Assembly (NCBI GenBank): GCA_023443145.1
Contig: JAEZVS010000011.1
Coordinates: 1 to 6,758, forward strand
From: Bacillota bacterium
Lineage (GTDB): Bacteria; Bacillota; Peptococcia; Peptococcales; Peptococcaceae
Length of the DNA: 6,758 bases
Reading direction: 5' to 3'
Positions 1 through 6,381 of this stretch are shown in pieces. Position numbers and translations under genes: made by a program. Numbering within the stretch: position 1 is the first letter of the stretch; each line of letters opens with the position of its first letter. A model generated the notes under the pieces. It was not told the origin of the DNA, ran no database searches, and saw only the letters and a list, made by a program, of their open reading frames with translations.

Positions 1-1233
1 GACGAGATCACACACATCATGACCCAATTTTTCAAGTTCTGTTACCAATACTTCCCGTCCGAGACTGGATCGAGGAATGAGGATGCGATGTGGCTCATCT
101 GTTATTTTACCAAACATGTCCGCTACAGCTTCCGCATGATAAACATCCGGCATTGCTTCAACCAAAAGACCCATATTTTCTAATCTTTCACGTGTCTTAG
201 GACCAATGGCGCATATTTTAATGCCTTGCAGATCTCTTATATCTTTTTTAGCCGCCTTAAGTGCTTCAAAGAAATAGCGAACACCATTGACACTGGTGAA
301 AATCATCCAGTCGAAGCTTTCCAACTGTTTGAAGGCTTCATCCATTGCACTTGTATCTTTTACTGGGGCCACTCGAATCATTGGCGCTTCCAGAGCCTCG
401 CCACCAAGTGCTTCGATTTTTTCTGAAAGGGCACTCGCCTGTTCGCGAGCACGGGTGACCAACACGCGCTGACCAAAAAGGGGACGTTTTTCGAACCACT
501 GCAGTTTGTCACGCATGCGCACCACGTCACCAATGATAATGATGGCGGGAGATGTGAGACCATTTTCTTCGACACGCATTAAAATATTCTCAAAAGTTCC
601 AACCACTACCATTTGTTCCGGACGAGTACCCCATTGTATCAAAGCAATGGGTGTCTCGTTACTCTTCCCATATTTGGTAAGCATTTCTAAGATCTGAGGC
701 AATCGGCCTACGCCCATCAAAAAAATTAACGTACCCGGATCTTCAGCTAAGCGCTGCCAATTGATTTGAGAATCGTCCTTAGTCGGATCTTCATGCCCTG
801 TCACAACTGTGAAGCTGGAGGTAAGGTTTCGATGGGTCACCGGAATACCGGCATAAGCCGGCACTGCGATGGAAGATGTAATACCCGGAATAATATCAAA
901 TAAAATATCGTCTTGTACCAGCCGTTCGGCCTCTTCGCCACCTCGGCCAAACACGAAAGGATCTCCTCCTTTTAACCGTGCCACATTTTTGCCTTCATTT
1001 GCCAATTTAGCCAACAATTCATTGATTTCATCCTGCTTTAAGGTGTGATGATCCGGCGTTTTACCAACATAAATGAATTCCGTTCCGGGTTTGGCAAACT
1101 GCAATAAGCGAGGATTGGCCAGACGATCGTACACCACAACATCCGCCTTCTCTATTGCTGCCCGCCCTTTCAGCGTAAAAAGGCCCACATCTCCGGGTCC
1201 TGCACCGATTAAATATACTTTCCCTTTGTTCAT
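1..1233 (-). CDS. cobA: Uroporphyrinogen-III C-methyltransferase / uroporphyrinogen-III synthase fusion (CobA-HemD), 3' end cut by window
   Basis: A single open frame of 411 codons runs to the left edge without a stop, so the C-terminus is missing. Residues 1-245 are an S-adenosylmethionine uroporphyrinogen-III methyltransferase: GAGPGD (10-15), DVVVYDRL (31-38), LKGGDPFVFGRGGEE (87-101), PGITSS (116-121) and YAGIPVTHR (127-135). This domain methylates uroporphyrinogen III twice to give precorrin-2. After the linker EKRPLFGQRVLVTRAREQAS (248-267) comes the HemD domain, with FTSVNGV (312-318) and LIPRSSLGRE (385-394). HemD closes and inverts ring D of hydroxymethylbilane to make uroporphyrinogen III. 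About 90-100 residues of HemD should lie beyond the edge. Such fusions are common in clostridia and relatives and would pass product directly to the branch towards siroheme and cobalamin. The ATG overlaps the hemC stop by four bases (ATGA), and a purine-rich site GGAGAGGAG ends 5 bases before it. Confidence 0.96.
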   Translation of the reverse strand, partial: MNKGKVYLIGAGPGDVGLFTLKGRAAIEKADVVVYDRLANPRLLQFAKPGTEFIYVGKTPDHHTLKQDEINELLAKLANEGKNVARLKGGDPFVFGRGGEEAERLVQDDILFDIIPGITSSIAVPAYAGIPVTHRNLTSSFTVVTGHEDPTKDDSQINWQRLAEDPGTLIFLMGVGRLPQILEMLTKYGKSNETPIALIQWGTRPEQMVVVGTFENILMRVEENGLTSPAIIIIGDVVRMRDKLQWFEKRPLFGQRVLVTRAREQASALSEKIEALGGEALEAPMIRVAPVKDTSAMDEAFKQLESFDWMIFTSVNGVRYFFEALKAAKKDIRDLQGIKICAIGPKTRERLENMGLLVEAMPDVYHAEAVADMFGKITDEPHRILIPRSSLGREVLVTELEKLGHDVCDLV

Positions 1234-2168
1234 GCGTGCTCCTCTCCTCTGATGGCATCTAAAATGACTTGTCCGCCGTCTTTTAGCATGTCCTGAGCCA
1301 GCTGGATACCGATATGTTCAGCATTTTCCGGTTCTCCATCCATCTCTTTTTTAACAGTTTGTGTACCATCTAAGCTGGCAATTAATCCGGTGAGTGTCAA
1401 TACGTTGTCTGTAATGGTCGCATAAGCCCCTACCGGCACCTGACAGCCGCCTTCCAAAGTGCGCATAAAAGCGCGCTCTGCCATGGCACATTGCCATGTT
1501 TTTTCAGATGTTATGGCCTGAAGCATCGCAATAAGTTCCATATCATCTTTTCGTGATTCAACCACAATGATACCCTGACCGACTGCCGGCACAAAATCAT
1601 CGGTATCCAAACGTTGGCTGATATGACTGTCCAGATCCATCCGTTCCAAACCGACCGTTGCCAAAATAGCCGCATCAAAATCAGGGCTTAAATATTTCTT
1701 GATGCGTGTTTGAACATTGCCCCGCAAGTCCACCACTTGCAGATCGGGGCGACGCGCCAGCAACTGAGCTTTTCGCCTTAAACTGCTGGTACCCACCACC
1801 GCACCTTTCGGCAATGCCTCGATAGAATCTCCACATTTTGAAAGGAGCGCATCTCGGGGATCTTGACGTGCCGTCATCGCGGTGAGTGCCAAACCTTTCG
1901 GAAGCACAGTGGGCATATCTTTAAGACTGTGTACTGCAAAATCGATGGTCCCATTCAGCATGGCATCTTCCAAAGATTTTGTAAAAAGACCTTTATCGCC
2001 AATCGCCACCAAAGACTGATTTAAAATTTCGTCGCCTTTCGTGCTCATTTCAACCACTTCAAATTCCGCATGAGGATAAGTTTCTTTCAACATTTGAATC
2101 ACAAAATGGGTTTGCCATAACGCCAACGCGCTGCTTCGCGTGCCTACCCGAAATAATCTATTGTTCAC
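1230..2168 (-). CDS. hemC: Hydroxymethylbilane synthase (porphobilinogen deaminase)
   Basis: This cytosolic enzyme joins four porphobilinogen molecules into hydroxymethylbilane on a covalently bound dipyrromethane cofactor. From the chosen GTG start the protein has 312 residues, normal for the family. It shows RVGTRSSALALWQT near the N-terminus (substrate and cofactor domain), AVHSLKDMP with the catalytic Asp84, GTSSLRRKAQ with Arg131-132, and LEGGCQVPVGAYA with the cofactor-binding Cys242. These positions coincide with the E. coli numbering. An upstream in-frame GTG at 2186 would add six residues (MRRTPW) that do not look like the family and would have the ribosome site inside the gene. The GTG at 2168 has GAGGAGG (2178-2184) nine bases upstream, so I prefer it. 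It overlaps the end of hemA by 11 bases, and its own stop overlaps cobA-hemD. Nothing essential appears to be missing. Confidence 0.97.
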   Translation of the reverse strand: MNNRLFRVGTRSSALALWQTHFVIQMLKETYPHAEFEVVEMSTKGDEILNQSLVAIGDKGLFTKSLEDAMLNGTIDFAVHSLKDMPTVLPKGLALTAMTARQDPRDALLSKCGDSIEALPKGAVVGTSSLRRKAQLLARRPDLQVVDLRGNVQTRIKKYLSPDFDAAILATVGLERMDLDSHISQRLDTDDFVPAVGQGIIVVESRKDDMELIAMLQAITSEKTWQCAMAERAFMRTLEGGCQVPVGAYATITDNVLTLTGLIASLDGTQTVKKEMDGEPENAEHIGIQLAQDMLKDGGQVILDAIRGEEHA

Positions 2169-3465
2169 CCAAGGTGTCCTCCTCACTTACCGACTCATCG
2201 TCCAACAAATCCCAAATATCGTTTATAGCCTGAATATAACACTCTACACGATCCACGCGTTTTCCCGCCAGAGATTTCATATTGACAATTGGCCGATGTA
2301 GCCACTGGTTAACAATACTATTGGCCAATTTTTCAATAATTTGTTCTTCCCGAGGCGTGATGTTTTCTGTTCTATTCTTGGCTTTTTGTATTTCTCGCTC
2401 TTTTATCCTTTCCACCTGATCACGCATACGCACGATCGTTGGAACAACCCAAAGAGAATCTAACCAAAAGAGAAAATCTTCCAGCTCCTCATCGACAATT
2501 TTTCGTGCCTCAATGGCTTCTGTGGCACGAACGGCTTTATTGCGCTCCACCACTGATTGCAAATCGTCCAAATCGTATAGCGTGACATGAGGCAAGTCAC
2601 GCACCTTAGGGTCAATGTCTCTCGGTACAGCTATATCAATGATGAGTAAAGGCTTCTCACGCAAAGGCAAATAAGGTTCTAAATCCTCCGGCTCAATAAA
2701 ATATTTCGGTGAAGCAGTTGAGCTGATAATGATATCTGCCTGCTCCATATAATGTGGAAGTGCATCAAGTTTAAGAGCAACACCACCGATTTCTTCAGCC
2801 AGCCATTGGGCTCTTTCATAAGTACGATTGGCAATCATAATGCTGGAAATGCCATTGCTCACCAAATGTCTAGATGTCAATTCACTGGTCTCACCTGCAC
2901 CGAGCACCAACACCGTTTTACCTACGAGGCTTCCAAAAAAAGTTTGAGCCATATCCACTGCAGCACTGCTGATACTAACAGCTTGACGATCAATGGCTGT
3001 CTCAGTTCTAACACGCTTGCCGACAGTGAGTGCATTCATGAAAAGCGTGTTGATGATGCTATCAGAAAGCCCCTCAGACAGCGCTATATCATAAGCGTCT
3101 TGTACCTGACCTTGTATCTGACTTTCACCGAGAACCATGGAATCCAAACCGGCGGAAACTGTAAACAAATGATCCACTGCTTCACGATCTTCCATAATGT
3201 AAAGATATTGATCCAGCTCGTTAGAGTCAATTTTGCTATATGCACACACCAACGCTTTGACACGCGCAATGGCGCGCGGCGTATCATTGGTATGACAATA
3301 AATTTCCGTACGATTACAAGTTGATAATATAGCCGCACCCATGAACTCATCAGAAGCCCGTACGACATCACCATATTTGATAATTTGAGGGCGTGACAAT
3401 GATACGCGTTCTCTCACTTCTAGAGGCGCACTTTTATGATTAAGCCCCACTAATACTATAGACAT
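2158..3465 (-). CDS. hemA: Glutamyl-tRNA reductase
   Basis: This enzyme reduces the glutamate of glutamyl-tRNA(Glu) with NADPH to glutamate-1-semialdehyde, the first committed step of the C5 tetrapyrrole pathway. The 435-residue protein is full length. The N-terminal catalytic domain starts VGLNHKSAPLEVRE and has STCNRTEIY with the nucleophile Cys50. His99 lies in the following helix, and GLDSMVLGESQIQGQV (106-121) is the family signature. The NADPH domain carries VLVLGAGETSELTSRHL (185-201) and ANRTYERA (212-219). The C-terminal helical dimerisation region covers about residues 310-425. The start ATG overlaps the stop of the preceding gene by ten bases, and AAAGG just upstream on the minus strand can serve as ribosome site. 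The gene stands between the precorrin-2 dehydrogenase gene and hemC. No hemX-like membrane gene separates it from hemC, unlike the Bacillus order. Heme feedback cannot be judged from this sequence. Confidence 0.97.
   Translation of the reverse strand: MSIVLVGLNHKSAPLEVRERVSLSRPQIIKYGDVVRASDEFMGAAILSTCNRTEIYCHTNDTPRAIARVKALVCAYSKIDSNELDQYLYIMEDREAVDHLFTVSAGLDSMVLGESQIQGQVQDAYDIALSEGLSDSIINTLFMNALTVGKRVRTETAIDRQAVSISSAAVDMAQTFFGSLVGKTVLVLGAGETSELTSRHLVSNGISSIMIANRTYERAQWLAEEIGGVALKLDALPHYMEQADIIISSTASPKYFIEPEDLEPYLPLREKPLLIIDIAVPRDIDPKVRDLPHVTLYDLDDLQSVVERNKAVRATEAIEARKIVDEELEDFLFWLDSLWVVPTIVRMRDQVERIKEREIQKAKNRTENITPREEQIIEKLANSIVNQWLHRPIVNMKSLAGKRVDRVECYIQAINDIWDLLDDESVSEEDTLGEQ
2178..2184 (-). 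promoter_or_regulatory. Ribosome binding site that decides the hemC start
   Basis: The minus strand reads GAGGAGG here, inside the last codons of hemA, followed by nine bases and then GTG at 2166-2168. The match to the 16S rRNA tail is strong. It favours the GTG at 2168 over the in-frame GTG at 2186, which overlaps this very sequence. Confidence 0.75.
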
Positions 3466-4079
3466 TCTTTAACCTTTCTAAGTACTTCTTCTCGTTCGTC
3501 GTTCTCCAGCATTGCCAAAAGACTTTCCAGATTCAATTGACGAAGAAGACGCTCCCGTTCGGACTGCGTAGAAACGACTTCCTTTAAGTAATTTCGATAT
3601 TCCATCGCTACCCACAAGGCATCATTTAGAGAAGCATTTAAATATTTATCCAAATATTCTTTTAGCATTCGTGCATAACCGGGACTTTTTCCATTTGTAG
3701 AAATAGTCAGCATGAGATCTTTTTTTTCTAAGCGCGCCGGCACAATAAAGTCACAACTTTGAGCATCATCTGCAACATTAACAAGGATACCGCGACACTT
3801 CGCCGACTGAACAATTGATTGATTGATTTTTTTATCTGAAGTGGCTGCAAACACCAAAAAACGACCACACACATCTTCCGGCCGAAATGTACGCTCCAAT
3901 AGAATAAGATTCGAACAACAAATATCGCGAAATCTTACGTCTATATCCGGAGCGATAACCGTAACCAGCGCGCCGGAATCCAGTAACGTACGCGCTTTGC
4001 GATACGCTACTTTTCCGGCTCCAACGATGAGGCAGTCGCGTTTTTCAATATTCAGTTGGACAGGGTAGGCGAAAGACAT
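3456..4079 (-). CDS. Precorrin-2 dehydrogenase / sirohydrochlorin ferrochelatase family protein
   Basis: The protein resembles Met8p, SirC and the N-terminal half of CysG, which oxidise precorrin-2 to sirohydrochlorin with NAD and in some members insert iron to make siroheme. From ATG at 4079 it has 207 residues. The Rossmann signature LIVGAGKVAYRKARTLL lies near residues 17-33, followed by VFAATSDKKIN. NVADDAQSCDFIVPA includes Asp104, the equivalent of the catalytic Asp of CysG. TISTNGKSPGYARMLKEYL (126-144) is the conserved substrate loop and helix. Without the CysG methyltransferase half it depends on the separate CobA domain encoded two genes downstream. An in-frame TTG at 4082 would add one Met. 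The ATG has better spacing (eight bases) from GAGAGG at 4088-4093. The gene overlaps the stop of the prenyl synthase gene by one base and hemA by ten. I cannot tell whether it has ferrochelatase activity. Confidence 0.93.
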   Translation of the reverse strand: MSFAYPVQLNIEKRDCLIVGAGKVAYRKARTLLDSGALVTVIAPDIDVRFRDICCSNLILLERTFRPEDVCGRFLVFAATSDKKINQSIVQSAKCRGILVNVADDAQSCDFIVPARLEKKDLMLTISTNGKSPGYARMLKEYLDKYLNASLNDALWVAMEYRNYLKEVVSTQSERERLLRQLNLESLLAMLENDEREEVLRKVKECL

Positions 4080-5056
4080 CAATAAGACCTCTCAAAAATA
4101 TAATTGGCACTTTCTCTCATCAGTTTCGTGATAGAGGTATCCTCAAGTTCAGCCGTCACTTCTTTTGCCTTATCAATATGATTCAATATAATTTGCTCGC
4201 TGCCGATGATGGCCCCTTCTCGGTGCATCAAGTGCACAATATGATTAATATCCTCTTCTCCATTCGGAAAATGATTTTTAATGCATTCCTTTACAGCATT
4301 CTTTTCCGGAAATTCCTTTTCCAATAGGAGAACCGTCGGGAGATTAATAAGACCGCTGATGAGGTCTTTTCCCGTTGGTTTACCTACATCATTGGTTGAA
4401 TCTAAAATATCGAGAAGATCATCTTTCATTTGAAAAGCCATTCCCAGGTGATATCCATAATCATAAAAAATGGCTTCTTCTTTTTCAGTCGCACCGGACA
4501 AAAGTGCCCCCAGTTGACAACACACAGCTATTAAGATAGCCGTTTTACGTTCAATTCTGTAATAATACCCCATTAAATCCTGGTCAATATCAAACATTGA
4601 ACCAAGCTGAGCAATTTCTCCTTTTGACATTTCAGCTGCTGTATTGGAAATTAGAGACAATACACGCTCGTAATCTTTAACGCCATAAACATGGCGCATC
4701 GCATGAATTAAAATATAATCTGCAGCAAAAACCGCCACGTCATTACCATATTCTGCATTGATGGTAACTTGACCGCGACGAAGATTAGAATCATCATTGA
4801 TATCGTCATGAATCAGTGATGCCATGTGAATCAGTTCCATAATAGACGCAATACGGCACACATCATCATTATAATGCTTATAATAGGCCGCCGCCAGAAT
4901 CACGAAAGCAGGTCGAAGCCGCTTCCCCCCAGCAGTTAAATTAAACAGCGCTCGCTCTTTTATAAATGGTGGAAAGTCATCAAGATATTCTTTAAGATAT
5001 TTCTCAACTTCTTTCAACTTTTGCTTAAAATAAAATTCTTGTGTAATGTTTTTCAT
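4079..5056 (-). CDS. Long-chain polyprenyl diphosphate synthase (heptaprenyl diphosphate synthase component II-like)
   Basis: This is an all-trans prenyl chain elongating enzyme that adds isopentenyl diphosphate to an allylic primer. The 325 residues match the usual length. Visible motifs in order are GGKRLRP (43-49), ELIHMASLIHDD with the first Asp-rich motif DDINDD (84-89), LRRG (92-95), GEIAQL (146-151), KT (171-172), the second Asp-rich motif DDLLD (212-216) and GKPTGKDL (225-232). The residue five before the first Asp-rich motif is Ala79. In this family a small residue there leaves the product tunnel open, so a long chain (hexa- to octaprenyl) is likely rather than farnesyl or geranylgeranyl. 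The product would be the side chain of menaquinone, or another long prenyl lipid. The ATG overlaps the upstream gene by four bases (ATGA), and AGGGG lies five bases before it. The exact chain length and whether it acts alone or with the preceding gene product are open. Confidence 0.93.
   Translation of the reverse strand: MKNITQEFYFKQKLKEVEKYLKEYLDDFPPFIKERALFNLTAGGKRLRPAFVILAAAYYKHYNDDVCRIASIMELIHMASLIHDDINDDSNLRRGQVTINAEYGNDVAVFAADYILIHAMRHVYGVKDYERVLSLISNTAAEMSKGEIAQLGSMFDIDQDLMGYYYRIERKTAILIAVCCQLGALLSGATEKEEAIFYDYGYHLGMAFQMKDDLLDILDSTNDVGKPTGKDLISGLINLPTVLLLEKEFPEKNAVKECIKNHFPNGEEDINHIVHLMHREGAIIGSEQIILNHIDKAKEVTAELEDTSITKLMRESANYIFERSY
4088..4093 (-). promoter_or_regulatory. Ribosome binding site supporting the ATG start at 4079
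   Basis: The minus strand reads GAGAGG within the final codons of the prenyl synthase gene, eight bases before the ATG at 4077-4079 and only five before the in-frame TTG at 4082. This favours the ATG as start of the precorrin-2 dehydrogenase gene. Confidence 0.6.
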
Positions 5057-5745
5057 GCTAACCCCTGATAATTCTCTATCCGGTTTTCATGAAGCAGATT
5101 GTCCAACAAAATAGATCTATCCGCTTCTTTTCTTAAAATAAGCGACTGGAAATGAGCGTTTGGCATATTTTCGAAAAAAGCATTCCATTCACCTGTCAAA
5201 AAGCCATGTACAAAATCATCAAGGACATATTTGAAATGAGGATCCGCCAGACCGAAAGATTCTGGATATCGCTCTGTAAATGAGAGCATTTTAGAAAAAA
5301 GTGATTTCACATGATAATGTTCTCGCTCTAAAAAAGAATCTCCTTGACGTGCAAAGGTGGTCATTTGTTCAAAAACAGGCAAAAGATAGTCAAACCAGTC
5401 TTTAAGCATATTGTATTCATTATCCTCAATCAAACGCATGGCAAATCGGCTAGAAAGCAAGTCACCATTGAGTACAGCCATCTCCAGTTGATGAGACACT
5501 GAGGAATGCGAAAAGCGCATGGTTAATAAATGCATTTTTATAGCTATGTAAATGATGCGTACATGTCGACATAATTTTGATGCACGAATCGTATCAATTG
5601 CATTAGGAAAAAATACCTGATTCAACCCATCGAAAAAAGTCAACTCATAGTAAGTAAAGCACTCAGGAAACGGTTGAAACAAAGGGACCCCATTAACTGC
5701 CAAATCCGCTTCAAATTCACTAAGCGCCATATAGTTTTTATTCAT
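5053..5745 (-). CDS. Uncharacterised 230-aa protein, possible heptaprenyl diphosphate synthase component I (HepS-like)
   Basis: I do not recognise this protein with certainty. It is soluble and appears mostly alpha-helical, with no signal peptide or clear membrane segment. Residues 63-78 (start RIIYIAIKMHLLTMRF) and the segment VLNGDLLSSRFAMRLI (91-106) resemble, from memory, the helix and the TVLAGDYFSGLYYSLL segment of Bacillus HepS, the non-catalytic subunit of the two-component heptaprenyl diphosphate synthase. It lacks Asp-rich DDxxD motifs, as component I does, and its length is close to that subunit's. It lies directly upstream of the catalytic synthase gene with a four-base overlap, which suits equimolar subunits. 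The ATG at 5745 is preceded by AAAGGGG, but with a long 13-base spacer. It is the first gene after a likely promoter. An alternative is an unrelated helper protein; the family call rests on weak similarity plus position. Confidence 0.55.
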   Translation of the reverse strand: MNKNYMALSEFEADLAVNGVPLFQPFPECFTYYELTFFDGLNQVFFPNAIDTIRASKLCRHVRIIYIAIKMHLLTMRFSHSSVSHQLEMAVLNGDLLSSRFAMRLIEDNEYNMLKDWFDYLLPVFEQMTTFARQGDSFLEREHYHVKSLFSKMLSFTERYPESFGLADPHFKYVLDDFVHGFLTGEWNAFFENMPNAHFQSLILRKEADRSILLDNLLHENRIENYQGLA

Positions 5746-5766
5746 AGGTCTGCACGCACCCCTTTC

Positions 5767-5789
5767 TGTATACCATTTATTGTATCACA
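5767..5789 (-). repeat. Imperfect inverted repeat overlapping the -10 region
   Basis: The minus strand reads TGTGATAC, an eight-base spacer, then GTATACA. The arms pair except for one extra base in the first arm. The repeat spans the candidate -10 box and start site, where a repressor could bind. It is short and AT-rich, so chance is a real possibility. Confidence 0.25.
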
Positions 5790-5807
5790 TTTATTTGTTA
5801 TTTGAAA
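5779..5807 (-). promoter_or_regulatory. Candidate promoter for the prenyl/tetrapyrrole operon
   Basis: On the minus strand TACAAT (5779-5784) matches the -10 consensus at five of six bases and is preceded by TGA, giving an extended -10 (TGnTACAAT). Seventeen bases upstream is a weak -35, TTTCAA (5802-5807), inside the 3' end of the aldolase gene. Transcription would start near 5772, leaving a leader of roughly 27 bases before the ATG at 5745. No terminator precedes it, so read-through from mtnA and the aldolase gene is also possible. Confidence 0.45.
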
Positions 5808-6378
5808 CATGGCCCTGTTTAAGGATCCACAGTGTCCGAGCATATCGCTCTAAAGAATCCATTTGATCAACTGCTTCACTTAAATGTTGACCAAAAGTAA
5901 TGACGCCGTGTCGTTTTAAAAAGACAACATCCACTTGCGGATCTGTTAGCGCATTCTTAACGGCTTGGGCTAACTCTTCTGAACCTGCCGCGGTTTCAGG
6001 AATGATGGCCGCTTTACGAAACCGATATCGCGCGTCTAGAAGATAGGAAAACCCTATTTCATATATATAATCACAAAGAGCTGTTGAAAAAACAGGGTGC
6101 GCATTACAAACAGCCCCTACTAAGTGGCGTTTGTCGTACACAGCTTTATGAAAACGCCATTCGGTAGAGGGCGCTCCTCCCGTTAAGACTACGCCGTCTA
6201 AAGTCATTTCTATCAAATCCTTCGCATATAGTGAGTCTTTTCTTATATGCGTGGGCGTAATCATCATTTCCTTACCGTCATAAAGGCTTAAATTACCATC
6301 CGTTGCAGTAACTAGGCCCAAATCTGCCACTCGTCTGCTTTCAGATACGAGAATTCTTTTCTTTTCTTGTCGGCGCAT
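5791..6378 (-). CDS. Class II aldolase/adducin family protein (fuculose-1-phosphate aldolase / MtnB-like) with altered zinc site
   Basis: This is a 195-residue member of the zinc-dependent class II aldolase fold, which includes L-fuculose-1-phosphate aldolase, 5-deoxyribulose-1-phosphate aldolase and the dehydratase MtnB. It shows TATDGNLS (24-31), MITPT (39-43), PSTEWRFH (70-77) with the catalytic acid Glu73, CNAHPVFSTA (91-100) and FLKRHGVITFG (153-163). Numbering follows E. coli FucA closely. The zinc ligands expected are His92, His94 and His155. Here His94 and the third His (157) are present, but residue 92 is Asn (codon AAT). Residue 44, normally the Gly of the phosphate-binding TG pair, is His. 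The gene begins three bases after the mtnA stop with no visible ribosome site, so it is probably translated by coupling. Next to mtnA it most likely cleaves or dehydrates the ketose-1-phosphate that MtnA makes. The reaction cannot be fixed from sequence alone, and metal loss could mean altered activity. Confidence 0.85.
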   Translation of the reverse strand: MRRQEKKRILVSESRRVADLGLVTATDGNLSLYDGKEMMITPTHIRKDSLYAKDLIEMTLDGVVLTGGAPSTEWRFHKAVYDKRHLVGAVCNAHPVFSTALCDYIYEIGFSYLLDARYRFRKAAIIPETAAGSEELAQAVKNALTDPQVDVVFLKRHGVITFGQHLSEAVDQMDSLERYARTLWILKQGHVSNNK

Positions 6379-6381
6379 AAG

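Noticed and set aside
226..697. Several overlapping open frames of about 60 codons on both strands
   Set aside because: They are out-of-frame or antisense to the continuous cobA-hemD frame and show no protein-family features.
2169..2186. Upstream GTG as hemC start, adding six residues
   Set aside because: It sits on the ribosome binding sequence itself and the extra residues are not family-like; GTG at 2168 has ideal spacing and restores canonical residue numbering.
2752..3324. 190-codon open frame on the plus strand
   Set aside because: It lies wholly inside hemA on the opposite strand, has no recognisable motif, and hemA is full length with its catalytic residues.
3720..3727. Run of eight A on the coding strand of the precorrin-2 dehydrogenase gene, a possible slippery site
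   Set aside because: The frame is intact through it, the codons (Glu-Lys-Lys) fit the family, and no downstream structure or alternative product is evident.
3813..3833. Short ATTG tandem repeat followed by seven T
   Set aside because: It encodes ordinary residues (Lys-Lys-Ile-Asn-Gln-Ser-Ile) and is too short to be a meaningful repeat; there is no sign of phase variation.
5746..5760. Small GGT...ACC hairpin just before the 230-aa gene as terminator or attenuator
   Set aside because: The stem is only three base pairs and no T run follows.
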